Of a stretch of DNA of 64,000 nucleotides, positions 50,901 through 58,530 are shown piece after piece. Position numbers and translations under genes: made by a program. The stretch covers positions 14,422,352 through 14,486,351 of the forward strand of contig NC_135169.1 in NCBI RefSeq assembly GCF_041146795.1, written 5' to 3'. The notes under the pieces are model-generated. The model was not told the origin of the DNA. It did no database searches and saw only the letters and a list, made by a program, of their open reading frames with translations. Source of the DNA: Maylandia zebra (taxonomy: Eukaryota > Chordata > Actinopteri > Cichliformes > Cichlidae). The first letter of the stretch is position 1. Each line of letters begins with the position of its first letter.

Positions 50901-53621
50901 ACTCAGAATAAGATCTCTGACTGCAGACTGGATACATCTCGGAAGGGCTAGCCCGGAATAACATCTCTGTGCGTAAATTGGATCACACCTCGGGGAGGCA
51001 CACTGCTGTGAGTTCTCAGAATCGGCTCCTTGAGCACAAGAAATGACAACATCACAGAACGCAAGTATGGCGAAGCTCACGGCTCTCCAACGGGAGATTG
51101 AGAGACCAGTGTTGGACTGTAGAACTGCTTTGAAATTCATATGAGCTGTTCGCACTAAAGTAAAAACCACCATCACTTCATGCGGAGAACCCCTTTGCCG
51201 CCAGCTGCGGTGTCAAGGCTGGAGCTGAACAACACCCTGATAACGACTGTGTTTAGTCTGTCCCCCCCATTCCATGCAAGGCCACCTGGGTTGGCTGGAA
51301 GACTGTTTACTTAGCCTGGCAGGGCGAAAGACACTGTCTCAGCTGAACTCTGGACACGCACACATACATATACACTGATATGCACACACTCATTCCCCCT
51401 CCCTTTCCAAACGCCTTCGACGCTTATTTCCTTCCGATGCTGACAGCGGATCAAGGAGACCAGCGCACGCAGGCCCGGATGTACTGTCTACACTGGCTGT
51501 CTCTCACCCTTTACCCACCCCTGTTGCTTGTCATGTGTTTCTTTGGTGTATTAAGTTTTTTCATGTGCTTTGTGCAGAGGTGTTTTTTTCTGTTCTCAAA
51601 CTGATCTCCATGTTGGAGCTCAGTCTGGGGGGAGTTATTTTTTTCTCCTTATCTTTCCTCATGTGGTGCATTTTCCATTGTTATACCTCTCTGACCTGTC
51701 TTCCCCATGTGATGTTTTGTGTAATGTATGTATGGTCGGAGGGTAAGATGGCGCCGCCATTGCGTGCAATAGGTCGGCAGCCTTATGAAATTTCCCTTGT
51801 GGGACTAATAAAGGTATATCAAATCAAAATCAAATCAAACTATGATGAGTCACGTCAAATATTTGTAATCTCACTGTTGACCAAAATAATGCCGACTATC
51901 ATTCATACCAGACTTGAGCAGCAGGTGGAGGCACTCCTGAGCGTCACACCTACAATTCTCTTGCTTTGCAATGAACACTACCGGCATGCAGCTTTCTTCC
52001 ATTGTATGACGCTGTCTCACACTAAACTGTTCAGTTCAGTTCAATTTTATACAGTAAGACAAAGAAAATGGAAAAAAAACAAAAACAACAATCATATAAC
52101 CCCCTATAAGCAAGCACCATGGCGACAGTGTGAAGGAAAAACTCCATCAAGAGACAGATATTAATAACAGATATGATTCAATGCAGAGAGGTCTATTAAC
52201 ACATAGTGAGTGAGAAAGGTGACTGGAAAGGAAAAACTCAATGCATCATGGGAATCCCCGGCAGCCTACGTCTATTGCAGCATAACTAAGGGAGGATTCA
52301 GGGTCACCTGGTCCAGCCCTAACTATATGCTTTAGCAAAAAGGAAAGTTTTAAGCCTAATCTTAAAAGTAGAGATAGTGTCTGTCTCCTGAATCCAAACT
52401 GGAAGCTGGTTCCACAGAAGAGGGGCCTGAAAACTGAATGCTCTGCCTCCCATTCTACTTTTAAATACTCCAGGAACAACAAGTAGGCCTGCAGAGCGAG
52501 AGCGAAGTGCTCTAACAGGGTGATATGGTACTACAAGGTCATTAAGATAAGATGGGGCCTGATTATTTAAGACCTTGTATGTGAGGAGCAGGATTTTGAA
52601 TTCAATTCTGGATTTAACAGGAAGCCAATGAAGGGAAGCCAAAGCAGGAGAAATATGCTCTCTCTTTCTAGTCCCTGTCAGGACTCTTGTTGCAGCATTT
52701 TGGATCAGCTGAAGGCTCTACAGGGAGTTTTTGGGAGGACTTACCTGTCACCAGCTGCCAGTGCTTAACTAACCTTAATTGATTGTGTAATGTGATCTCA
52801 GTGTTTCCTGCCGGCCTGTGATATGTGCTGGCTTCAGACTGGAAATGGCTCAGCTCATACCCTTTAATGACAGCTAATCATTTGATGAGAGTGGGCGAGG
52901 AGAGCAGATAATCTCCTTGCATTGCTTTCAATGCACTCACTTAGAACAAGACTAGAGTGCATGAAGGCCTGCAACAGGTAGGATGGGCTTCAAACCCACC
53001 CACCCCCCTGTGGGGCTGTACGGAAGGACCTAATAACCGTAGGTTATAAGATGCACGTAGATGCATCTTTGCACCTTTCACTTTTTTATCTTTTTGCCTC
53101 ATTGGGTGCAAAGCAGGTACCAGGCAAATGCAGTGACCAACCTTTGAGAACTACAGATACAGTAATAAAAACTAGAGTGAAACAACATACAAGTATGGAA
53201 GTATGTATCTTGTGATGACTTTAAGACCTTTATCGTTAATTATGTGTCTTATTGCTGGAGCATATATATCTTCAATTGGTGGCTTTTATTCAACCTGAGT
53301 GTTTTGAGAAGTGCTTTACAAATAATGTTTTCCCCCCGTCTTGTCTTTGCTCCTCCAGACTTGTCTTTTCTGAGCGGAGCATCTTGCGACTCTCCCAGCA
53401 GCAACTCTCCTCCTCTCGCCATTTCCCCACCTGCTGCCACTGTCACCACTCCAGGTGTCCTGACCTGCGCCAGCCGGGCCTTCGCCTCCTGCCTCCCTCC
53501 ACCTCCTCCACCACCTCAGTCCCCATACCCCCTCTCCACCCTGTCTTCTCTCTCATCGCTCAGCCCTGCCGCCTCTCACACTCAGAGACTCTACATCAGC
53601 CCGCAGTCGCCGTTCTACTGA
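24423..53621 (+). CDS. rbm46: RNA-binding protein 46, 9 coding exons over 29 kb, 565 aa
   Basis: RBM46 is a germ-cell RNA-binding protein required for entry into and progress through meiosis. It acts on mRNA stability and translation, in mouse together with the MEIOC/YTHDC2 machinery. Nine exons join in frame with GT/AG junctions. RRM1 spans about 68-147 (VFVGKI 70-75, RGYAFVMY 108-115). RRM2 spans 148-229 (LFIGSI 150-155, RGFAFVEY 191-198). RRM3 spans 244-315 (LYVRNL 245-250, DYAFVHY 279-285). A Gly-rich linker and a DND1-type dsRBD (about 383-478; [40 protein letters not shown]) follow, then a Pro/Ser-rich tail ending PQSPFY. The N-terminal [13 protein letters not shown] and GPPPGWEGP motifs are those of RBM46/RBM47/A1CF relatives. 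Length is close to the human protein (about 530). The dsRBD and tail, plus the lrat neighbour, favour RBM46 over RBM47. Confidence 0.95.
24595..25488 (+). other. rbm46 coding intron 1
   Basis: Very AT-rich with long T/A runs. No exon or named repeat is recognised. Confidence 0.6.
25489..25669 (+). CDS. rbm46: rbm46 coding exon 2 (residues 58-118; RRM1 front)
   Basis: The acceptor is GGTACAG|GC. It encodes [17 protein letters not shown] through [11 protein letters not shown], holding both RNP motifs of RRM1. The donor is GACAG|GTCGCT, phase 2. Confidence 0.94.
25867..26023 (+). CDS. rbm46: rbm46 coding exon 3 (residues 118-170; RRM1 end, RRM2 start)
   Basis: It encodes [20 protein letters not shown]…[19 protein letters not shown] to MRK. 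The acceptor is CTCCAG|A and the donor is AAG|GTAAAG, phase 0. Confidence 0.94.
26024..26800 (+). other. rbm46 coding intron 3
   Basis: No exon or recognisable repeat. The acceptor tract is CTCTGCGTCTATGTGTCCAG. Confidence 0.55.
26801..26930 (+). CDS. rbm46: rbm46 coding exon 4 (residues 171-214; RRM2)
   Basis: It encodes [20 protein letters not shown] then [24 protein letters not shown]. The donor is CCAG|GTAGCC, phase 1. Confidence 0.94.
26931..28536 (+). other. rbm46 coding intron 4
   Basis: No exon or named mobile element recognised. The start (26931-26960) is a short CCTCCTCGTCCTCCTCC pyrimidine run. Confidence 0.5.
28537..28634 (+). CDS. rbm46: rbm46 coding exon 5 (residues 214-246; RRM2 end, RRM3 start)
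   Basis: It encodes [20 protein letters not shown]…QRVRVLY. The acceptor is CCCGCAG|GA. The donor TAT|GTACGT is chosen because exon 6 then restores VRNLM in phase 0. A CA-rich stretch (28641-28662) begins six bases further on. Confidence 0.92.
30266..30340 (+). repeat. LINE/SINE-type 3' tail fragment
   Basis: The sequence GTCCCTACCGTACAATATAAAGCACCTTGAGGCGACTGCGGTTGTGATTTG…GAATTGAA matches the tail wording common to fish L2-related elements (AAAGCGCCTTGAGGCGACTG…AATTGAATTG). Family not assignable. Confidence 0.5.
30732..30763. repeat. Perfect 13-bp inverted repeat with 6-nt loop
   Basis: AGCTAATTCTGGG and CCCAGAATTAGCT are exact reverse complements separated by TCTAAG. Outer short arms (CCAGAC near 30708, GTCTGG near 30765) could extend the foldback. 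Confidence 0.75.
31423..31816 (+). CDS. rbm46: rbm46 coding exon 6 (residues 247-378; RRM3 and linker)
   Basis: It encodes [20 protein letters not shown] through VEVTLAKP, then a Gly-rich linker ([12 protein letters not shown]) and [15 protein letters not shown]. The acceptor is GTACTTCAG and the donor is CGAG|GTAAGT, phase 1. Confidence 0.94.
33085..33520 (-). mobile_element. RTE/Expander-like LINE fragment
   Basis: Read on the - strand it gives the wording of fish RTE-type elements: …GCAAGGCTGAGATGGTTTTGGACACGTG… and …CCTGCCAGGCAAGAGGAAA…. It is heavily diverged with no open frame. It shares AGGCAAGGCTGAGATGGTTTT with the fragment at 43664, which lies in the opposite orientation. Confidence 0.65.
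34402..34600 (+). mobile_element. Truncated Tc1-like transposon end
   Basis: After TA at 34400-34401 the sequence CAGTGGAGCGAAAAAGTATTTATTCAGCCACC…GCAAGTTTTCCCACTTAAAA…GAGAGACA…AAAGAATTTATTTGCAAAT is a diverged copy of the same kind of terminal repeat as 7112-7311. No transposase or opposite end follows. Confidence 0.75.
34872..35919. mobile_element. hAT-like non-autonomous DNA transposon (~1.05 kb)
   Basis: The ends are inverted: TAGGGATGGGTATCG at 34874 against CGGTACCCATCCCTA ending at 35919. They are flanked by an 8-bp near-duplication, GTGTTGTC (34864-34871) and GTGTTGAC (35920-35927). An 8-bp duplication suggests hAT. It contains GGTGCCGGTGCTCAAACGG-type subterminal repeats and an internal near-duplication: CCAAAAACCTCTCATGTTCAGCTGTTT occurs near 34996 and again near 35162. 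No transposase frame is present. Confidence 0.7.
36076..36332 (+). mobile_element. Rex3-like LINE 3' fragment
   Basis: Diverged sequence follows the known 3' end of Rex3-type (RTE clade) elements: CAGGTGAGGTGGGGAAGGCC…GGAGGTTTTACC…AAAACC…GACCTCACTTCAGATAAGGAGAAGGAAATGGATGGATG. The tail of GATG-type repeats is typical. No open frame remains. Confidence 0.65.
36888..36910 (+). repeat. (GA)n microsatellite
   Basis: A short uninterrupted GA run. Confidence 0.85.
39200..39945. mobile_element. MITE-like element with GGGGAGTAAC / GTATTCAGAATACATTAC termini
   Basis: The left part (GTTGGGGAGTAACAGAATACATGTACGGGCATTATG…GTAACTGTATTCCATTACAGTT) and the right part (CCAAAGTATTCAGAATACATTACTCTC) look like inverted ends of a non-coding DNA transposon common in fish. 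The ends are degraded and the superfamily is not assigned. Confidence 0.5.
39984..40371. mobile_element. hAT-type MITE with CTGGGCGATAT inverted ends
   Basis: A perfect 11-bp inverted terminal match, CTGGGCGATAT (39984-39994) and ATATCGCCCAG (40361-40371), frames AT-rich sequence with repeated TATCTCGATAT words. This is the layout of a widespread fish non-autonomous hAT family. No coding sequence. Confidence 0.65.
42730..42929 (+). CDS. rbm46: rbm46 coding exon 7 (residues 378-444; dsRBD front)
   Basis: It encodes [18 protein letters not shown]… and [20 protein letters not shown]. The acceptor is TACCGTCAG|AT and the donor is AAG|GTTTCA, phase 0. This is the first half of the DND1-type double-stranded-RNA-binding domain. 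Confidence 0.94.
42930..44757 (+). other. rbm46 coding intron 7
   Basis: No exon is seen. It contains an RTE-like fragment (43664-43882) and a GT-rich stretch just before the acceptor (44727-44745). Confidence 0.55.
43664..43882 (+). mobile_element. RTE/Expander-like LINE fragment
   Basis: Words such as AAAGACAGGAAGTCGAGCTG, GAGGAACAGCTCATGCTGAG and AGAGAGGCAAGGCTGAGATGG follow fish RTE-type elements. It is decayed, with no open frame. Confidence 0.65.
44758..44860 (+). CDS. rbm46: rbm46 coding exon 8 (residues 445-479; dsRBD end)
   Basis: It encodes [20 protein letters not shown] then [14 protein letters not shown]. The acceptor is ACATGTAG|GTG and the donor is CTGG|GTACTC, phase 1. A CA microsatellite begins 11 bases beyond the exon end. 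Confidence 0.94.
44872..44918 (+). repeat. (CA)n microsatellite beside a splice donor
   Basis: A CA run of about 47 bp starts 12 bases after the last base of rbm46 exon 8. Confidence 0.95.
45840..46150 (-). repeat. Dispersed teleost repeat
   Basis: The - strand reads …CCCCACTAACTACATGTCTCC…GTGGGAGGAAGCCAAAGTACCTGGACAAAACCCACAC…, the wording of a very common fish interspersed repeat (GTGGGAGGAAGCCGGAGTACCTGGAGAAAACCCACGC). Class uncertain. Confidence 0.6.
47955..48330 (-). mobile_element. Rex3-like LINE fragment
   Basis: Read on the - strand this follows Rex3-type RT sequence. On the + strand the marks are GCCAGCTGAGAGACATGATTCC, GTCTTGGGTCTCCTCCTGGG, GGACATGCCTGGAACGTCTC, CTCAGCTGGCTCC and GTGAGGGTAGGAATGTGGATCGACCGGTAAATCGA. 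There are many indels and no open frame. Confidence 0.75.
50508..50591 (+). other. Small repeat-borne reading frame (27 codons)
   Basis: ATG at 50508 begins [20 protein letters not shown] and stops at 50591. It overlaps the next frame in another register. Function unknown. Confidence 0.35.
50533..50742 (+). other. Small repeat-borne reading frame with a membrane segment (69 codons)
   Basis: The 69-residue frame contains [20 protein letters not shown] followed by [14 protein letters not shown]. This is a plausible single membrane helix with a basic cytosolic flank and then an amphipathic stretch. I recognise no domain. It overlaps the 50508 frame by 59 bases, so the two could derive from one protein through a frameshift. 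Confidence 0.4.
52040..52735 (-). mobile_element. L2/CR1-like LINE 3' fragment
   Basis: The - strand frame 52319-52642 encodes [20 protein letters not shown], then [39 protein letters not shown] and [16 protein letters not shown]. This is the conserved C-terminus of fish L2/CR1-related reverse transcriptases. The 3' UTR (52040-52318) has the GTCGCCATGGTGCTTGCTTATAGGGG-type wording of this group. It is 5' truncated. Confidence 0.82.
52319..52642 (-). pseudogene. L2/CR1-like RT C-terminal remnant (107 codons)
   Basis: An uninterrupted terminal part of a LINE ORF2 that ends at its natural stop. It lacks endonuclease and catalytic RT, so it is inactive. The opening methionine is internal to the original frame. 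Confidence 0.75.
53359..53621 (+). CDS. rbm46: rbm46 coding exon 9 (residues 479-565; C-terminal tail)
   Basis: The acceptor is TGCTCCTCCAG|AC. It encodes [20 protein letters not shown] then a Pro/Ser-rich tail ([13 protein letters not shown]) and ends [14 protein letters not shown]. The end resembles the RLCISNQ-type terminus of mammalian RBM46. Confidence 0.92.
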
Positions 53622-56475
53622 TGGTGAGACTCTGCAGTGAGGAGGGATTTAAACTGTGCTTAATCAAATGTTCTTCAAAGTCTGCCTCGTCGAGGAGATA
53701 CATACTGTCTCTGAAGACTTTTTGTGTCCTACTAATATAAGAAAGGTTTCCAAGGAGACAGAGTAAAGGCGATTTGATTTTATGCCCTAATTCAGTATAA
53801 CTAGTTTTATGTGACATTATTTGGGGTTTATTTATTTATTTTTGCGCTTCAGAGCATGTTATCTTATGTTTTTTGTCTTTTTTCTTTATGCCCTCCAGTC
53901 ATTTTCTGCCAGAGGCGCTGCCTCGCCTGAAGGTCAGAAGTTAGAGGAAGATCTACTGAAGGAAAAGTGCGAGGAAGAAAAGGCAGGCTGTGTTTCTTAC
54001 AATTACGCTGCACACGGTGTAATTGTATTGTTAATGTGCTTTTTTAAATTAGAGCCTCTGTTATGTTAACTTTTGTCCTCCTGTTATGTGGCGAAGGAGG
54101 GGGCAGAGTCACTGTTTTATCATCCTCTTCTTCTTCTAGAGGAATTTTTGTAGCTGCTGACTTCCTTCACAATCCGACTCTAAATATGAAGCTCCAAAAC
54201 AAAAGACCATTTTTGTCTTTTCTTATTTTGTGTGAGCTGCTTTGCATCCAGGCTGATTTTAAGCACGAGGAAGAAGGAGGCTCTGCAACAACTTTTGTTG
54301 TTGGGCTTTTAGTCTCATTTAAACTGCATTCAGCACAAACAGAGGCACAGTTAGTTTCTCATGGTTTTGTTTCACATTCTAGTTGTTTAGTGTTCATAAA
54401 GAAAAGTTCATTTATCAGTAATTTCAAAAAAACAACAATGGGGCGGGGGGTCCTTTTAAAGCGTTGATCTATCCAAAAGCAGCCGCCTGAGTAAATATCC
54501 CCTAATATTTATTATATTGGCTTTACAATTGGAGCTTGCATTTAATTATTATTTTTTTTAAATTTACAACTAAAAAAGCAGAAGAAATCATAAAATCAGC
54601 ATTTTTATTTATATTCACAAAACAATTAGTAGTTGCATGCCTTAGTGATAATATTGATGGTACTTCTTTATTTTTGGAGACTTTCATTGTCATAACATTT
54701 TAGACCTTTAATTAATGGGGGTCCTTAGTTAATGGCGAAAAAGTAGAATGTTTAATAAAAATCAATAACTCAGTATTTCCTTTTTAGTATTTTATGTTTT
54801 AGAGTTTCTCTTTATGGGACCCAAAATTCACTTGTTATTGGTAATTACTTCATTTTTAGGCAAGTTTTCAATTAAAACTAGTAGTAGTAGTAGTAGTAGT
54901 AGTTACTGCCAAAATAATCAGCAGATTGATCAGTTTAAAAGTACAATTATTAATGGTAGGACTACAGATAAATGCTGTTTATTTTGTTTTGTTCTTTCTT
55001 TTGGAGACACTTTGAAATTCCAAATAAAATTTTCTAGAAATTTTATAAATGTTTAAAGGTGATCCGTTTTACAGAAAGTTGTTACAAAATTACAGATTTT
55101 GCATAAATATTTGGGAGATGAGGGCGTGCTGTATGTTTTTTCTTCTTGCAGTTTTACACTTTTAAAGCAAGCAGAATTTATAAATACTTTTCTGCTGTGC
55201 AATGGGGGAGTTTGAAGTTGAGAGGAGAGAGTTGTACACGGTTCCTTAATAAATGAATTCAAACGCACTGAAAGTTGTGCTTGAAGGTTTGAAATCGATC
55301 GTTTTTAAGATCAAAGTAACAGCGGAGTGTTTTAAGTTCATGTTTTTTCTCTCTTTCTTGATTAGTTTGACTGATGCATGTTGCTTGGACTTTAAATGTT
55401 TTATATGTATTTACAGGGACTGTGTTTGCATAGTTTTACTTCATGTTCATTCCCTTGTTTCATACAAAGTTCCTGCAACATATTGCTCTGCTCGACTTTG
55501 TTGATTTTTAGGAGAAAAGGTTTAATTTGTGTTTAAAACCAGACAGAAGATTTTGTTTGTGACAGAGAATCTGAATATTTTTAATGCATGTCAGAATATT
55601 CGTCCCAGTTTTTGTTTTAGTGAAATCCAAACCAGACAGCAGACTGAAATCTCTTCAGTCGTGAATAAGAAAAGCAGAAACAATAGTGATAGTAAGTCCA
55701 ATCAAAAATCACGATAGTGTGTAAAAGAATAAATCTTAGTTGCTCCCAATGTGACCGTATTTATTAAAAACAGATATGAAGTATTTCACAGCACTCAAAA
55801 ACAAAAAGTAATGAAGGGTTTGCTTATAAACTTGCCACACAGTTAAATTTCAAGAACATGAAGATAAAGAGTTTTGTGTATTCATGTGAATCTCTGTGTT
55901 GTAGTTTAGTCTCAGGAATCTTGTTTCCAAAAATTAAACAGTGGGAGTATTTTGGAATAAAACCCTGCCACAGTTGATTCACGTACACCTCTACTGTTTT
56001 TTGTCCCAAGAAATGGTTGAATAGTATAAAATACAGTACTATACAAAAGTCTCGAGTCCCCATTCATTTCTTTTCATTTTGATCCCAAGAAGCCAGACTT
56101 TCTTGAATTTGAAAGTGGTTTTGAGCAGTGGTTTGGGTTTTGTAGGACTTTCTGTAGGCTTGACTCATTTCAGTCCAGTCTGTGTACCTGAATTGTTTTG
56201 TTTGTTTGCTTGGCCACTTAACACTGATCTATGTGTCATTCAAACATTAAAAGCCGCACCTAACTCGAGGGATTACCCAGTGTTGTGTCTACACATAACA
56301 GAAGGCTAAATCAAAAAACTAATTTTAAATTACACACATTTTCTACTAGCAGCTTATCACAAAAACACATCGTTTGTTCCAATTTCTGTAGTTGAATCTT
56401 GAGAAATTCCAAAGATAACCCAGTTTGGCAGACATAAAATTTAATTTTTGCACCAACAAGGCGATTCCCAAAGAG
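53622..56475 (+). other. rbm46 3' UTR and downstream intergenic
   Basis: AT-rich with no coding signal. AATAAA words at 54754-54759 and 55023-55028 are candidate poly(A) signals for rbm46. A (TAG)n run lies at about 54881-54903. Nothing else is recognised. Confidence 0.5.
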
Positions 56476-56480
56476 CTATT
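56476..56480. repeat. Target-site duplication of LTR element, left copy (CTATT)
   Basis: CTATT directly abuts the LTR and is repeated exactly at 60440-60444. A 5-bp duplication is normal for Ty3/gypsy-type integration. Confidence 0.93.
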
Positions 56481-57133
56481 TGTCACGGCGAGTGAGGTGA
56501 GCCGTGTGGAGGCAATGAAGGAGGATCCAAACGCAGGCAGTCGTGAAGGTGTGAAGGTGGTTTATTGAGCATGAAAGTAAATACAAACGGCAAAGGGAGC
56601 TATGACTAACTAGACTGGGAACAAACTAACTACAGAACACGAACCTGAACATGAGCAGAAACACTTGGCGGTTGACAGCAGGGAAACACACAGATGACGC
56701 AGGGTGGAATACACAGACGGACCAGCAACTACAATGACGGCAGACATGACTTAAATACACAGAGAATCACAGGGGAATTACACACAGGTGGTGGACACAG
56801 CTGGGAATAATCAACAAGACGAGACAAAGGTAAAACTGAACACACTCACATGAGACGCAGACCATCACAATAAAACAGGAACAAGCAACCATCACACTAA
56901 GACACAAACTCGACATAGAGAGACAGACAGAAAATGGCACATGGAGCTAGACAAATACTAAGCAGACACAACTGAAGAACAAATCCTAAACACCACAGAA
57001 ACATGAAACTCAAATGATAAACATCATCATAATCAACACTACCAGAGAACAAGAAAACAACCCCTGATGCAAACTAAAACCAAAACATAATAAAACTCAA
57101 ACTACTGGGTCCGACGGACCCAGAACCGTGACA
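56481..57133 (-). repeat. 3' LTR (653 bp)
   Basis: On the - strand it begins TGTCACGGTTCTGGG and ends CCTCACTCGCCGTGACA. It contains a TATA-like TATTTAA (56751-56757) and an AATAAA signal (56561-56566), in the right order for an LTR promoter and terminator. Confidence 0.95.
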
Positions 57134-57136
57134 GTA

Positions 57137-57146
57137 CCCCCCCTCT
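57137..57146 (-). promoter_or_regulatory. Polypurine tract of the LTR element
   Basis: AGAGGGGGGG on the - strand lies three bases inside the 3' LTR. This is the primer site for plus-strand DNA synthesis. Confidence 0.8.
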
Positions 57147-57297
57147 AAGGGCTGGCTCCCGACAGCCCCAAACAAAAAGCACAAAGCACCAAGCCAGGGC
57201 GGGCGGAGGGGGTCCAGGAAGGAGGGTCCGAAACAAAAAACAAGGAGCACAAGAGACCAGAATAAACCAAAAAGAGGCCAACACAAAACAAGACCAT

Positions 57298-58194
57298 TCA
57301 CGAGTCCACAGTAAAGTCCGGGGGCCGACAACACAAGAGCCGAAACAGTTCAGGGGGCCGACCCTGCACACAGCAACGGCGGCGACGGGCAAACAGTTCA
57401 GGAGGCCGACCGTGCACACGGCAACGGTGGCGACGGGCAAACAGTTCCGGAGGCCGACCGTGCACACGGCAACGGTGGCGACGGGCAAACAGTTCCGGAG
57501 GCCGACCGTGCGTGCAGCAACGGCGGCGAGGAAGCAGGTCCAGGGGCCGACCGTGCGGACGGCAACGGCGGCGCGAATGCAGTTCTGGAGGCCGACCGTG
57601 CACACGGCAACGGCGGGCAAACAGTTCCGGAGGCCGACCACGTGGAAGGCAGTGGCGGCCACCGAGCAGGTCCGGAGGACGGCCGCGATGCCAGCGGCGG
57701 CGACGAACACCTTCCGGAGGCAGTCCCCGAAGGCCATGACGCCACCTTAGAGGCCCTGAAAACGGCCGGCAGAGGCGAGGCGGAACGGGTCGAGCTGGCA
57801 CCGACGGCGGCGTGGCAACCACAGGACCAGACGAGGCAGGACCAGACGAGGCAGGACCAGACGAGGCAGGACCAGACGAGGCAGGACCAGACGAGGACGA
57901 AGCAGAGGCAGGACCAGACGAGGACGAAGCAGAGGCTGGACCAGACGAGGACGAAGCAGAGGCTGGACCAAACGAGGACGAAGCAGAGGCTGGACCAGGC
58001 GAAGATGATGAAGACACGGAGGCTGGACCAGGCGAAGATGATGAAGACGGCAGCGGGACGGCTGCGGAACCTGACGGCAGCGGGACGGCTGCGGAACCTG
58101 ACGGCGGTGATGCTGCAGAAGGTGATGTGGAGATGTGCTGGCTGGGTCCTCCAGGACCACCAGCAGATGTGAGGATGTGCTGGGTGGGCTCCAC
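57298..58194 (-). CDS. LTR-element reading frame, C-terminal repeat-rich part
   Basis: A 298-codon frame of extreme composition. A Ser/Pro/Ala/Gly part (repeats of GPASASSSS and SGPAS) is followed by an Arg/Pro/Leu part made of a 16-residue repeat, GRPPELFARRHRCRVH and variants (48-bp units, about 57350-57680). It ends PPDFTVDS. No enzymatic domain is visible. It is probably the downstream piece of one long protein whose frame is broken within the 42-bp array at 58204-58530. The first ATG may be internal. Function is unknown; the basic repeats could bind nucleic acid. Confidence 0.5.
   Translation of the reverse strand: MEPTQHILTSAGGPGGPSQHISTSPSAASPPSGSAAVPLPSGSAAVPLPSSSSSPGPASVSSSSSPGPASASSSFGPASASSSSGPASASSSSGPASASSSSGPASSGPASSGPASSGPASSGPVVATPPSVPARPVPPRLCRPFSGPLRWRHGLRGLPPEGVRRRRWHRGRPPDLLGGRHCLPRGRPPELFARRCRVHGRPPELHSRRRCRPHGRPLDLLPRRRCCTHGRPPELFARRHRCRVHGRPPELFARRHRCRVHGRPPELFARRRRCCVQGRPPELFRLLCCRPPDFTVDS
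57350..57690 (-). repeat. 48-bp tandem repeat array (in frame)
   Basis: Units of GGCAACGGTGGCGACGGGCA AACAGTTCCGGAGGCCGACCGTGCACAC type recur every 48 bp, with degenerate outer copies. Period 48 equals 16 codons. Confidence 0.85.
57828..58080 (-). repeat. 15-bp and 27-bp tandem repeats (in frame)
   Basis: AGGACCAGACGAGGC recurs about five times (57828-57900). It is followed by 27-bp units of GAGGACGAAGCAGAGGCTGG ACCAGAC type and then longer variants. All periods are multiples of three. Confidence 0.85.
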
Positions 58195-58203
58195 GGGCCC
58201 TCC

Positions 58204-58530
58204 AGCAGACGAGGCTTGAGGCTGGCTGGGTTCTCCTAAACCCCCCAGCAGACGAGGCTTGAGGCTGGCTGGGTTCTCCTAAACCCCCCAGCAGACGAGG
58301 CTTGAGGCTGGCTGGGTTCTCCTAAACCCCCCCAGCAGACGACGCTTGAGGCTGGCTGGGTTCTCCTAAACCCCCCAGCAGACGACGCTTGAGGCTGGCT
58401 GGGTTCTCCTAAACCCCCAGCAGACGACGCTTGAGGCTGGCTGGGTTCTCCTAAACCCCCAGCAGACGACGCTTGAGGCTGGCTGGGTTCTCCTAAACCC
58501 CCAGCAGACGACGCTTGAGGCTGGTCGGGC
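58204..58530 (-). repeat. 42-bp tandem repeat array with length-variable C run
   Basis: About seven units of CAGACGACGCTTGAGGCTGG CTGGGTTCTCCTAAACCCCCAG. Units with five C are 42 bp and in frame (14 codons, ASSAGGLGEPSQPQ). Units with six or seven C shift the frame. Confidence 0.93.

Larger units (their letters stand above)
50310..51840 (+). mobile_element. Retroposon-like repeat with small ORFs and (TCAAA)n tail
   Basis: The right end reads AAATTTCCCTTGTGGGACTAATAAAGGTATATCAAATCAAAATCAAATCAAAC, a tail typical of fish non-LTR retroposons. Upstream are two small frames, listed separately. Between them a short TTTATATAGCGCTTTTCAAGGC…CATTCATAC repeat (50822-50895) appears nested. I recognise this as a repeat seen in fish but cannot name the family. 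Left end not defined. Confidence 0.5.
44861..53358 (+). other. rbm46 coding intron 8 (8.5 kb)
   Basis: No exon is seen. It holds a CA microsatellite, a dispersed fish repeat (45840-46150), a Rex3-like fragment (47955-48330), a repeat with small reading frames (50310-51840) and a LINE tail (52040-52735). The 48500-50300 stretch has nothing recognised. Confidence 0.6.

Noticed and set aside
57412..58219. Three + strand frames rich in Asp/Glu/Ala or Arg/Thr over the LTR interior
   Set aside because: The element is oriented on the - strand (polypurine tract, LTR signals). These frames are complements of the repeat arrays.
57350..58530. Regular 42- and 48-bp repeats resembling a CRISPR array
   Set aside because: The units are head-to-tail without unique spacers, lie inside an LTR element of a vertebrate genome and are protein-coding in period.
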